NCBI GenBank assembly: GCA_016718875.1
Contig: JADKBL010000017.1
Coordinates: forward strand, 1-64,000
DNA length: 64,000 nucleotides
From: Bacteroidota bacterium
GTDB lineage: Bacteria; Bacteroidota; Bacteroidia; Bacteroidales; VadinHA17
Direction: 5' to 3'
Each line of letters opens with the position of its first letter. Position 1 is the stretch's first letter. Both the position numbers and the translations under genes were made by a program. Under the pieces are notes generated by a model, which was given only the letters and a program-made list of their open reading frames with translations, was not told the origin of the DNA and did no database searches. Shown piece after piece: positions 1-8,674 of this stretch.

Positions 1-821
1 ATACCTGCAAATAGTCTGTGATCGGAAGGAAAAGCCGACAACCCGAGAAGCGTTGATGCTACAGGAATTCCGTTTTTTCAGGCAAACTCCAAAAGCTTTT
101 TTCCTCCACCTGAGAGCAATACTCCATGTCCTGCCAGAATCAGTGGCCTTTCGGCATGATTTATCATTATAGCAGCCGATTCGAGAGCCTTTGTTTTAAG
201 GGGGAGTCTTGGATTATAGCTTCTCAGATAATCACACTTCCTGTAATTAAAGTCCAGCTTTTCAACCTGTGCATCTTTTGTTATGTCTACAAGAACCGGA
301 CCCGGACGGCCTGTTTTGGCAATGTAAAATGCCTTGGCAAGAGTATCCGGAATATCCGCTGCATTTTTGACCTGGCAGTTCCATTTTGTAACAGGCATTG
401 ATATACCTATTATATCTGTTTCCTGAAAAGCGTCAGAACCGATAAGGTATGAAACGACCTGGGCTGTAATGAAAACAGTAGGAACTGAATCGAGGAAAGC
501 ATTTGCTATTCCGGTAATGAGGTTCGTTGCACCTGGTCCTGATGTGGCAAGACAGACACCGGGTTTTCCCGATACCATTCCAAAAGCCTGGGCTGCATGA
601 GCTGCACCCTGTTCGTGTCTCACAAGGATATGTTTTATACTGTCTTCATAGTCAAGAAGTTTATCATAGAGAGGCATTATTGCCCCGCCCGGATAACCGA
701 AAACAGTATCTACTCCCTCAATGATGAGGCTCTGGAGTATTGCATCTGCACCTGAGATCCTGGTATCTGTTTCAACTTGTGTTGTCTTGTTAGTTTTTTC
801 TTTAACCTTTGCAGTCTTCAT
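1..821 (-). pseudogene. ilvB: Acetolactate synthase large subunit, N-terminal part; internal stop, runs off the left edge
   Basis: This is the large subunit of acetohydroxyacid synthase, the ThDP-dependent first step of Val/Leu/Ile synthesis. The visible part is the N-terminal PYR domain, with the GYPGGAIMPLYD motif, the cofactor-activating Glu in VRHEQGAAHAA and the SGPGATNLITGIANA loop, followed by the start of the middle domain. The start at 821 (MKTAKVKEK) is preferred over the ATG at 854 because that upstream ATG lies in a tandem repeat. A TGA at 80-78 interrupts the frame after GGGKKLLEFA. The same frame then resumes as KNGIPVASTLLGLSAF, which is typical of the family, so this is a point nonsense change and not a frameshift. 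The gene lies downstream of ilvD in one operon and its remaining two thirds are outside the window. Confidence 0.85.
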
Positions 822-839
822 ACTATATTGTCTAATTGT

Positions 840-874
840 CTTGCGGTCCTGCATTCTTGCGGTCCTGCAGTCCT
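840..874. repeat. 8-bp tandem repeat between ilvD and ilvB
   Basis: On the minus strand the sequence reads as consecutive octamers AGGACTGC, AGGACCGC, AAGAATGC, AGGACCGC and AAGAC. The block supplies a spurious in-frame ATG (854) to ilvB. Octamer repeats with different units occur at two other intergenic sites here (40687 and 42164). Confidence 0.7.
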
Positions 875-903
875 TTAATTTATTTAAATTTTACTATCAG
901 CCA

Positions 904-2733
904 TTAGCTTATAATCCTTACAGCTCCGGTGTCAGCCGAACTGACAAATGCTGCGTAGATTTTAAGAGCCTGAGATATCTCACGTTTTCTGTCTGATGGG
1001 GTGAAAGCCTTATCTCCCTTTTTTAATTCAACATTTCTTCTTTCATTAAGTTCATTTTCGGAGATCAATACATTGATTTTTCTTTCAGTGATGTCAATCT
1101 CAATTTTATCTCCGTCGCGCAGCAGGGCTATTTCTCCTCCTGATGCAGCTTCCGGTGAAACATGTCCGATTGACAGTCCGGATGTGCCTCCGGAGAATCT
1201 TCCGTCAGTTATGAGAGCACATTTTTTTCCTAGTCCCATTGATTTTATGTAAGATGTAGGATATAGCATCTCCTGCATTCCGGGACCTCCCTTAGGTCCT
1301 TCATATCTTAGAATAACTACATCACCGGCCTGAACCTTTCCGTTAAGGATACCTTCAACACCTTCTTCCTGTGATTCAAAAATCACAGCTTTTCCCGTAA
1401 ATTTAAAAAGGGATGAATCAACACCTGCTGTTTTTACTATGCAGCCTTTTCTTGCAATATTACCAAAGAGAACAGCAAGTCCTCCGTCTTTATCGTAGGG
1501 GTGGGAAAGATCCCTTATACATCCGTTTTCACGATCGGTATCAAGCTCCTTGTAGGCAGTGCTGTGTGAGCCCATTGTAATGCTCCGCTTCATTGCCGGC
1601 CCGCTTTTATAATAGTCGTAAGCAACAGGCTTTGCCTTGCCTCCTGCTATATCCCAGTCAGCAATTGCCTCTCTGAGAGTGGGATAATCAATTCTTTTTA
1701 CTGATGTGTCAATCAGCTTACCTCTTTCAAGCTCTCCCAGTATGCCGAGTATGCCTCCTGCACGGTTCACATCCTGAACATGGTAATGAGAGCTTGGAGC
1801 TACTTTGCAAATATTAGGGATCTTGCGTGAGAGTTCATCTATATCTTTCATTGTGAAATCAACGCCTGCCTCATGAGCTATTGCAAGCAGATGAAGTACT
1901 GTATTAGTAGAGCCTCCCATTGCTATATCAAGCGACATTGAATTAAGGAATGCCTGCCTGGTTGCTATTGAACGCGGGAGAACTGATTCATCACCTTCAG
2001 AATAATATTTGTTGGCCAGTTTTACAATCAGCCCTGCGGCTTCTTCGAAGAGTTTAATTCTGTTTGAATGAGTTGCAACAATAGTTCCGTTTCCTGGGAG
2101 TGCCAGTCCGAGAGCTTCGTTAAGGCAGTTCATTGAGTTTGCAGTAAACATGCCTGAGCATGAGCCACATGTTGGGCATGCTTCTTTTTCTATTTCGCTA
2201 AGTTCATCATCGCTGACTTTGCTGTCGGCAGCAGCTACCATGGCATCAATCAGGTCAAGAGCTCTGTCGCTGACCTTTCCGGCTTCCATGGGTCCGCCTG
2301 ATACAAAAACGGCAGGAATATTAAGCCTCATGGCAGCCATCAGCATCCCGGGAGTTATCTTGTCGCAGTTGCTTATGCATATCATTGCATCAACAGTATG
2401 AGCATTACACATATACTCAACACTGTCAGCTATAAGATCCCTTGATGGCAGGGAGTAGAGCATACCGCCATGACCCATCGCAATACCGTCGTCAATTGCA
2501 ATGGTATTGAATTCAGCAGCAAAGCAGCCTTGTTTTTCGATCTCTCTTTTGACGAACTGGCCTATCTCATGAAGATGTACATGACCCGGAACAAATTGTG
2601 TGAAAGAATTAACAACAGCTATTACAGGTTTACCCATCTGCTCCTGTTTCATTCCGTTGGCACGCCAGAGACTTCTTGCCCCTGCCATGTTTCTGCCGAT
2701 TATTGACGTTGCGCTTCTGAGCTGCTTTTTCAT
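904..2733 (-). CDS. ilvD: Dihydroxy-acid dehydratase
   Basis: IlvD dehydrates 2,3-dihydroxy-isovalerate and 2,3-dihydroxy-3-methylvalerate to the 2-keto acids of the Val and Ile pathways, using an Fe-S cluster and Mg2+ in the cytosol. The 609-residue length is normal for the family. Diagnostic stretches are CISNCDKITPGMLMAAMRL and CPTCGSCSGMFTANSMNCL, which carry cluster and metal ligands, and GRFSGGTSGLSIGHVSPEAA near the C-terminus. The start at 2733 is preceded by an AAGGAAA ribosome-binding site. It is the first structural gene of the operon, about 80 nt upstream of ilvB, and lies behind the leader-peptide attenuator at 2749-2871, so its transcription should respond to branched-chain aminoacyl-tRNA supply. 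Confidence 0.97.
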   Translation of the reverse strand: MKKQLRSATSIIGRNMAGARSLWRANGMKQEQMGKPVIAVVNSFTQFVPGHVHLHEIGQFVKREIEKQGCFAAEFNTIAIDDGIAMGHGGMLYSLPSRDLIADSVEYMCNAHTVDAMICISNCDKITPGMLMAAMRLNIPAVFVSGGPMEAGKVSDRALDLIDAMVAAADSKVSDDELSEIEKEACPTCGSCSGMFTANSMNCLNEALGLALPGNGTIVATHSNRIKLFEEAAGLIVKLANKYYSEGDESVLPRSIATRQAFLNSMSLDIAMGGSTNTVLHLLAIAHEAGVDFTMKDIDELSRKIPNICKVAPSSHYHVQDVNRAGGILGILGELERGKLIDTSVKRIDYPTLREAIADWDIAGGKAKPVAYDYYKSGPAMKRSITMGSHSTAYKELDTDRENGCIRDLSHPYDKDGGLAVLFGNIARKGCIVKTAGVDSSLFKFTGKAVIFESQEEGVEGILNGKVQAGDVVILRYEGPKGGPGMQEMLYPTSYIKSMGLGKKCALITDGRFSGGTSGLSIGHVSPEAASGGEIALLRDGDKIEIDITERKINVLISENELNERRNVELKKGDKAFTPSDRKREISQALKIYAAFVSSADTGAVRIIS

Positions 2734-2748
2734 GATATTTCCTTTTTA

Positions 2749-2780
2749 TAAAAAAGGCTCTCCGGTCACCCGGAAAGCCT
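2749..2780 (-). terminator. Intrinsic terminator of the ilv attenuator
   Basis: On the minus strand AGGCTTTCCGG and CCGGAGAGCCT form an 11-bp stem with one G-U pair and a GTGA loop, followed directly by a run of six T. It lies between the leader peptide and ilvD, where read-through is needed for expression, so it acts as an attenuator and not as an end-of-operon signal. Confidence 0.9.
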
Positions 2781-2813
2781 CTGTATTTTTATAGTATTAC
2801 ATATCATTTCCGG
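2770..2813 (-). promoter_or_regulatory. Predicted antiterminator pairing of the ilv leader
   Basis: CCGGAAA (2813-2807), one base after the leader-peptide stop codon, is the exact complement of TTTCCGG (2776-2770), the 5' arm of the terminator stem. The two structures are therefore mutually exclusive. A ribosome reaching the leader stop would cover CCGGAAA and let the terminator form. A ribosome stalled earlier on Leu/Val/Ile codons would leave it free to pair and allow read-through. The pairing is seen in the sequence; the mechanism is inferred from known ilv and leu attenuators. Confidence 0.75.
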
Positions 2814-2814
2814 A

Positions 2815-2871
2815 TCATTTGCCTGGAGCAATAATGAGGAGGACAATAATATTTAGTACGTTTAACATCAT
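2815..2871 (-). CDS. ilv operon leader peptide
   Basis: This short frame encodes MMLNVLNIIVLLIIAPGK and then TGA. Eleven of its 18 residues are Leu, Ile or Val, the end products of the operon it precedes. It starts at the ATG at 2871 (a second ATG follows directly) and stops one base before the antiterminator segment, about 35 nt before the terminator hairpin. The design matches enterobacterial ilvL/leuL leader peptides. No strong Shine-Dalgarno sequence is visible, which is common in this phylum. Its role is translation-dependent sensing of charged branched-chain tRNA. Confidence 0.85.
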   Translation of the reverse strand: MMLNVLNIIVLLIIAPGK

Positions 2872-3738
2872 TTATTAACTATTGAGGGCAAAAGTATTTA
2901 ATTTTTTAATATCTCAAAGGAAAAGTGTCATTTTTTTCAGTTTATATGCATAATATCATAAAACTATTAATCTATAATATGTTTTTTGTATAGGAAATTA
3001 ACTAAAAGGTATAAAAAGAGAGCCAAACAAGGAGACAACATCGGTTGGATTTGTTGTAGAAAAGGATTGAAAAATTACCCACTCTCCAAAAGCTAATTTT
3101 AACACTTCTTCTTATAAAAAACTCGGAAGACAATCTAAACAGAAGAGAAGGGCTCTGAAAGAGCCAAAGAAAACCCCAGCGCAAACACCACCCAGCTGCA
3201 GGAGCTGAACAACAGTTAAGGAAAAACTTTTCACCAAAAGAAGTTGAACTTTAACACTCGAAACCATGGTGCAATTGAGGAGCAATCTGTAAGTATATGA
3301 AGTTGATTTTAAAGCCGTTAATATAACACCTCCTGGTGCTTTAGGTCAGTTGAGATTTCACCCCCAGCTAAGTATAAAGCCACAGGCTTGAAAAACAAAA
3401 GAAAATCTGAAAATGACTTCTAATCTGCGAGAGTAAATGTTGTCATTAGTATTCCAGCGGAGCAGGCGAGGAATCTCAATCCTTTTGCAATCCAGTTTTT
3501 TATTGTGTGTTTTTGGTGAATTTTTTGAAGCAGGAATTCAGACAAATCCAAATAGCCTGTTTGAATCTCACCATCTTAACTTATTACCCGAACATTAATT
3601 CCGGTCTTTTATACAATTTTCACCATGTCTCATTTATGATTGTATGAATATTGTAAGGTTTTGATTTTTATTGGAACATGTTCATTCCTGATCAGTAAAA
3701 AAATGATTATATTGTAAAAGGGTTTAAAATCTCTTAAT
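2872..3738. other. 867-bp stretch without a recognisable gene
   Basis: The stretch lies between the divergent ilv leader and the GH2 gene. It is A+T-rich and has stop codons in all frames apart from a 60-codon minus frame (3002-3184) with no family resemblance and no ribosome-binding site. One perfect small hairpin, GGCTCT-GAA-AGAGCC, sits at 3151-3165. It must hold the promoters of both flanking units, but no convincing core promoter could be picked. A decayed mobile element or a non-coding RNA cannot be excluded. Confidence 0.5.
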
Positions 3739-6301
3739 ATGCAGATAATGAGACCTGTAATTCTTGTAATTTGTCTTTTGTTGTCGTCTGCTTCCTCATT
3801 TTCACAGAAGAAGCAGAATCTTCAGCAGAACAACAGGAGAATTGAAAAGACAATTAGTTCCGGATGGACTTTTAATTATTTCCCCAAGGAAAATGCTCCG
3901 AAAAATTATGAAGCCTTCGGTTTTGATGATTCAAAGTGGCCGGTTGTTTCAATCCCTCATGTATGGAGAACATTTGAAACCACCGGAGAATTGCATCCAT
4001 TTATTGTCAGCAGTTCTGAGGATGATAACATGTACTGGTGGACAGGCTGGGGCTGGTACAGAAAACGCTTTTCCTTAAATAAGGAGTTATACGGGAGGAA
4101 AGTCTTTCCTTGAGTTTGAGGGGGTACAGAAAAATTGTAAAGTATGGCTCAATGGAAAACTTCTGGGTGAGCATAAGGGATCATACGGCTCATTTGATTT
4201 TGATGTTACTTCTATTGTTAAACCTGAAGGATCCGAGAATGTACTTGTCGTTGCAGTAAACAACCTGCAGGAAGGTACTACACCTTATTTTTCAGATGCT
4301 GGCGGTGGTTACCATGAGTATGGCGGGATTATTCGTAATGTAAACCTGGTGGTTAAAGATCAGTTGTTCATACCTATGCAGGGCTCTGCTTCCCATGAAG
4401 GAGGAACTCTTATAACAACACCTTCGGTTAATGAAAAGGAGGCAGTGGTAAGAGTGCAGACATGGGTGAAGAATGATTATACGGTTAAGAAGAATTGCAC
4501 TTTGCAGACAACAATCCTGGACGGCACAAATAAAGTAGTGCAGGTAGTCTCATCTCAGTCTTCGCTTAATCCGGGACAACTATTCATGTTCGATCAGACT
4601 TTTAAACCTGTTAAGCCACCAAAATTATGGTCCCCTGAAAATCCTTATCTCTATACTGTAAAATCAGAAGTAATCGATGGTACCAGCGTGGTTGATGTTT
4701 TTTCCGGTCCGCTTGGAATTCGGGTTGTTAACTGGGATAATAACAGCAAGACTCTCACAATTAATGGCAAAAAGGCTGATCTTAAAGGGGGCAACCGCCA
4801 GCAGGATTACCCATGGCTTGGAGGCGCAGTACCTGACTGGCTTATACTTATGGATATGCAGTTCAGGGATGAAAAGGAAGGCCATAATTTCATCAGAACA
4901 ATTTACAATCAGGATAATAAACTTGTATATAATCAGGCTGATAAAGCAGGGTTGATTGTTGATGCTGAACTAATTGGGGCTAATAACAGAAATCTTTCAG
5001 CTCCTGATACCGAACAAATTATAAAAGAATTTATCAGATGCAACCGCAATCATCCTTCAATAGTATTCTGGAGTTTCGGAAGTGATCCAGCATTTGCTGC
5101 AGGCTCTAAAACAGCAATTGCTGAGGATGCCGGCAGGGCTGTAGTAAAGGGCAGGATCAATCCGGATGTTCCTGTAGCCCTTTTTGGATCAGTGGTAAAA
5201 AATACCCAGCCATCAGGTGAAGCTGCGAAGATCACTCTTACATCCACTCACAGCAAAATTTCTGCAGAAAAAGGTTCTGTGGTCATAATTTCGGCAAATA
5301 TCACAGACCAGAATGGAAATCCGGTAAAAAGTGATCCGCGTAATCTTCGATGGACAGTTACCGGTCCGGCTGTACTTGCAGGGCCTTTTGATTTTGAAGC
5401 TCCCGGACCAGGTAAAACCTCTGATCCTAAAGGATGGTACAGCGGATTTCCTGCTACTAATATCATTAGGTCTTCAGGAATTGCAGGAAAAATAAAGATC
5501 ACAGTATTTTCAAGCGGACTTGCCTCCGGTAACCTTGAAATAGCGGCAGAGGAATTTAAACCTGATTATTCAGTTTTCAGGAGCCCTGTGCTTGCCGATG
5601 AAGGACGTAAACCGGTGGCAAGACTAATAATCAACCTGAACAGGTTGGATGAAGTAAACAAAGAGATAGCTTTTATCCAGGAACCTGTCACCTTCACTAT
5701 TTCAGGCAGGGAAGGACTGCGAAAGGCAATCAGGGATTTAATTTTTAAAAGCAATCCTGTTATTGATACAGCTTCTTTTGAGTTCAGTGCCCTGACTGAA
5801 ATACTCTCGGCACAGCTTAACAGTAATGGTGGAAAGATGACACCTGAGGACTATAACTATAATGTTGATCACTTTAATAACTGCAGGCTCATATATTCCT
5901 ATATAATGGCTACAAAGCTTCCTCCCTTGTACAAGGAGACCCTGAGGAAATATTATGCCAGATCAGTTATTTTACTGGGAAGTGAGAAGAATGCCGGTGA
6001 TGAGATGAACTGGTTAAACTGGATACCTTCAGGGGGCCAGGTTGTTATAGTACAGAATGAATCAACAAAGACCGGAATAAAAGGAGTAGTCTATACCAGG
6101 AAAACTGCACTGGAAGATATTATAAGTACAATCTATCCTCAGTTTTCGGGGTTTTCCGATGATGGCAAGGAGAGAGCCCTGACCTTTACAGCTAAAATGA
6201 ATCCATATGTAGATGCTGTTGAAACTGAAGGTAAGGTCTCATATATTGCCCGTCTGGGAGAAATGATCCTTATACCCCAGTACAAGTTTATAAGTGAGTA
6301 A
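3739..6301 (+). pseudogene. Glycoside hydrolase family 2-like protein, frameshifted, acid/base Glu missing
   Basis: This is a secreted GH2 (beta-galactosidase-like) protein of about 853 residues once repaired. A signal peptide (VILVICLLLSSASSFSQ) is followed by the jelly-roll sugar-binding domain (ISSGWTFNYF, WYRKRFSL, VWLNGKLLGEHKGSYGSF), an Ig-like domain ending in PENPYLYTV, and a reduced TIM barrel (NGKKADLKGGNRQQDYP, then CNRNHPSIVFWSFGSD near residue 440). Further C-terminal Ig-like modules follow. One extra base in the GTCTTTCCTTGAG stretch (4105-4111) breaks the frame; removing it gives the family sequence VFLEFEGVQ. Canonical enzymes have GNE at the acid/base position where this has GSD, so it may be inactive or changed in mechanism. 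It is the first gene of the catabolic run. Confidence 0.8.
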
Positions 6302-6311
6302 TTAAAAAGGC

Positions 6312-6400
6312 GTCGGGCTTCGGGCAACAGGCAACAGGTGAAATGTATTAAAGATAATGATCCTGACTTCTGTCGCCTGAAGCCTGAAGCCTGTGGTCTG
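6312..6400. repeat. Inverted pair of 7-bp tandem repeats
   Basis: The left arm (6314-6340) is a heptamer series of the CGGGCTT / CGGGCAA / CAGGCAA type. The right arm (6376-6400) is a series of CCTGAAG / CCTGAAG / CCTGTGG. The arms are roughly complementary, so the transcript could fold between the GH2 gene and the next gene. It contains no plausible gene. Confidence 0.55.
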
Positions 6401-6449
6401 ATTATTATAAAAATTTCCTATATTCGAAAAAAATTAAAACCTGACCTAT

Positions 6450-7325
6450 ATGAAAAAAAGAACTCTTTTTGCAGTTGTTATGATACTGGCTGTTTCCGGC
6501 ATGATCATGACATCACTAAATTCCTGTACTAAAGCACCTAAGAAAAACATTGGACTTCAGCTTTATTCACTTCGCGATTCAATCAAAAATGATGTACCCG
6601 GTACTATTGAAAAGGTTAGCAAAATGGGTTACACCTTTGTTGAGCCTGCAGGCTACCGTGATGGATTATTTTACGGAATGGCTCCAGCTGACTTCAAAGC
6701 TCTTTGTGATAAAAACGGACTGCCTGTTTTAAGTTCACATATGGGACGCCAGCTTCCTGATTCAGCCGGTTGGAATGAAGCTATGGCATGGTGGGATGCA
6801 TGTATTGATGCACATGCAACTGTCGGTGTTAAGTTTATGGTTCAGCCATCTATTGGAGGCAATGCTTATCAGGACATTAATATTCTGAAAGGATATTGCA
6901 ATTATTTCAATGCAATAGGAGAGAAATGCAAGGCAAAAGGAATCCGTTTCGGATATCATAATCATGATAAGGAATTTTCAACCATTCTTGATGGTCAGCC
7001 TGTTTATGACATAATGCTTGCCAATACTGATCCTTCACTTGTTACTTTCGAAATGGATCTTTACTGGACGGTTGTCGGCGGTGCAAACCCTGTCGACTAT
7101 TTCAATAAGTATCCCGGCCGTTTTGAGTTGTGGCATATAAAAGATAAAAAGGAGATTGGTGAAAGCGGAATGATGGATTTCAAATCCATATGGGCCAATG
7201 CAGCCAAATCAGGAATGCAGTATGGAATTGTAGAGGTTGAAGAATATAACTTTGACCAGTTTACAAGCTGCAAGATGAGCGTTGATACTCTCAATGCTGC
7301 TCCATATGTTATTATGCCTAAATAA
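6450..7325 (+). CDS. Sugar phosphate isomerase/epimerase-like TIM-barrel lipoprotein
   Basis: This is an AP-endonuclease-2/xylose-isomerase-like TIM barrel of 291 residues. An N-terminal signal peptide ends in a lipobox (TSLNSC), so the protein is probably exported and lipid-anchored. The barrel begins at NIGLQLYSLRDSI and carries the family's metal/acid residues in FVEPAGYRD, RFGYHNHDKEF, VTFEMDLYW and the C-terminal GIVEVEEY. Members of this family isomerise or epimerise keto-sugars, and exported ones often accompany Gfo/Idh oxidoreductases that make 3-keto-sugars. The substrate cannot be read from the sequence. Confidence 0.8.
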   Translation: MKKRTLFAVVMILAVSGMIMTSLNSCTKAPKKNIGLQLYSLRDSIKNDVPGTIEKVSKMGYTFVEPAGYRDGLFYGMAPADFKALCDKNGLPVLSSHMGRQLPDSAGWNEAMAWWDACIDAHATVGVKFMVQPSIGGNAYQDINILKGYCNYFNAIGEKCKAKGIRFGYHNHDKEFSTILDGQPVYDIMLANTDPSLVTFEMDLYWTVVGGANPVDYFNKYPGRFELWHIKDKKEIGESGMMDFKSIWANAAKSGMQYGIVEVEEYNFDQFTSCKMSVDTLNAAPYVIMPK

Positions 7326-7390
7326 GGTTTAATTAATAGAATTCTTTTTTTAAACCACAGAGGACACAGGAGTGTATCAAAAGTCAATTT

Positions 7391-7472
7391 AAACCCCCCA
7401 ACCCCCCCAAGGGGGGCTTTGAAAGACACTGATTTTCAATAAGTCCCCCTTGGGGGATTTAGGGGTGGTTTG
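7391..7472. repeat. C/G-rich palindromic intergenic element, copy 1
   Basis: Two oppositely oriented arms, each itself a near-palindrome: CCCCCCCAAGGGGGGCTTT on the left and AAGTCCCCCTTGGGGGATTT on the right, with about 27 bp between. The same arm pair recurs at 39150-39292 and 44514-44587. There is no coding capacity. The elements resemble REP or MITE-like intergenic repeats. Confidence 0.75.
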
Positions 7473-7554
7473 AAATAAGAGGACTATTTTTTACATCCTT
7501 TTTGTGTCCTTTGTGTTTTTGGATTTAATTATCATTTTATAAGATACAATCATT

Positions 7555-8640
7555 ATGAAGCAGTTGTTGTTATTTCCTTTATTATCAGCCATTCTTTTTA
7601 TTGTTAATTCATGTAGCGATGGGTTTTACACTGAGGCTGATTTTAAGAAAGTCCTGAAGGTGGATACCCATGTCCATATTGTTACCGACAAAGGATTCTT
7701 TGAAGACCAGGCTGCCATAGATAATATGGCGCTTATAACAATAAATGTCGATCATTCTGATCCTGCAGTGCTTCAGTGGCAGCTTGATATGGCAACAAAG
7801 TCAGCTAAGAAATACCCGGGAAGGGTATTCTATGAACCTTCATTTTATTTTGATACGGCAGGCTGGGGTACTGAACAGTGGAGTGTAAAAGTGATTTCGG
7901 AACTTGAAAAGGGAATCGCTGAAGGACCTGTGGGAGTGAAGCTCTGGAAGAATATCGGGATGACTGTCCGGGACAGAAACGGCAGGTTCATTATGGTGGA
8001 TGATCCCGGATTAAAACCTGTTATTGATTACATTAAAAGCAAAAACCTTCCTGTTACCGGTCACCTGGGTGAGCCGAGAAATTGCTGGCTGCCTCTTGAG
8101 AAAATGACAATAAAAGGTGACATGAATTATTTCAGGGAAAACCCTCAGTATCATATGTTTCTTCATCCTGAATACCCCTCTTACGAGGATCAGATAAATG
8201 CCCGCGATCACCTTCTGGAACTTAATCCTGATTTGAAATTCATAGGATGTCATCTCGGAAGCCTTGAGTACAATGTTGATGAACTGGCAAAGAGACTCGA
8301 CCGGTTTCCAAATATGGCAGTTGATATGGCGGCTAGAATTTCGCATCTTCAGTATCAGTCTGTTACTGACAGGGAGAAAGTACGGAATTTCTGTATCAAA
8401 TATCAGGACAGACTAATGTACGGTACTGATCTCGATGATGGTCGTGCAGACGACGGTGAAAAGCTTGGCAAAATCCTGCATGATACATGGCTTGCTGACT
8501 GGAAATTCTTTGTAACCGATGAGGAGATGTCAACAGGTCAGTTTGATGGTAAATTCAATGGTCTGAAACTACCTGCAGAGGTGATTGATAAGATATTCAG
8601 TGAGAATGCGATCAAATGGTATGGATTGAGCATAAAATAA
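7555..8640 (+). CDS. Amidohydrolase-family TIM-barrel lipoprotein
   Basis: This is a metal-dependent hydrolase of the amidohydrolase-2 (COG2159-like) type, 361 residues. The signal peptide ends in IVNSC, followed by the metal-binding VDTHVHIV at about residue 38. Further active-site stretches are PVTGHLGEPRNCW, FIGCHLGSLEYN and the late Asp in LMYGTDLDDG. The family includes decarboxylases and lactone or imidazolone hydrolases. The substrate is unknown and is likely a carbohydrate-derived acid or lactone given the neighbours. It lies 35 bp upstream of the esterase gene and is probably cotranscribed with it. Confidence 0.75.
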   Translation: MKQLLLFPLLSAILFIVNSCSDGFYTEADFKKVLKVDTHVHIVTDKGFFEDQAAIDNMALITINVDHSDPAVLQWQLDMATKSAKKYPGRVFYEPSFYFDTAGWGTEQWSVKVISELEKGIAEGPVGVKLWKNIGMTVRDRNGRFIMVDDPGLKPVIDYIKSKNLPVTGHLGEPRNCWLPLEKMTIKGDMNYFRENPQYHMFLHPEYPSYEDQINARDHLLELNPDLKFIGCHLGSLEYNVDELAKRLDRFPNMAVDMAARISHLQYQSVTDREKVRNFCIKYQDRLMYGTDLDDGRADDGEKLGKILHDTWLADWKFFVTDEEMSTGQFDGKFNGLKLPAEVIDKIFSENAIKWYGLSIK

Positions 8641-8674
8641 TTATATAATTTTCTGAATTTTTAATATTCAATCT

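Noticed and set aside
78..80. TGA recoding (selenocysteine or UGA read as an amino acid) in ilvB
   Set aside because: TGA serves as the normal stop of other genes in the window, no selenocysteine hairpin is apparent, and the position is not a Cys/Trp site in the family.
3002..3184. 60-codon minus-strand frame in the gene-free stretch
   Set aside because: No family resemblance, no ribosome-binding site, odd composition (many Phe/Ser/Arg) and no neighbour context.
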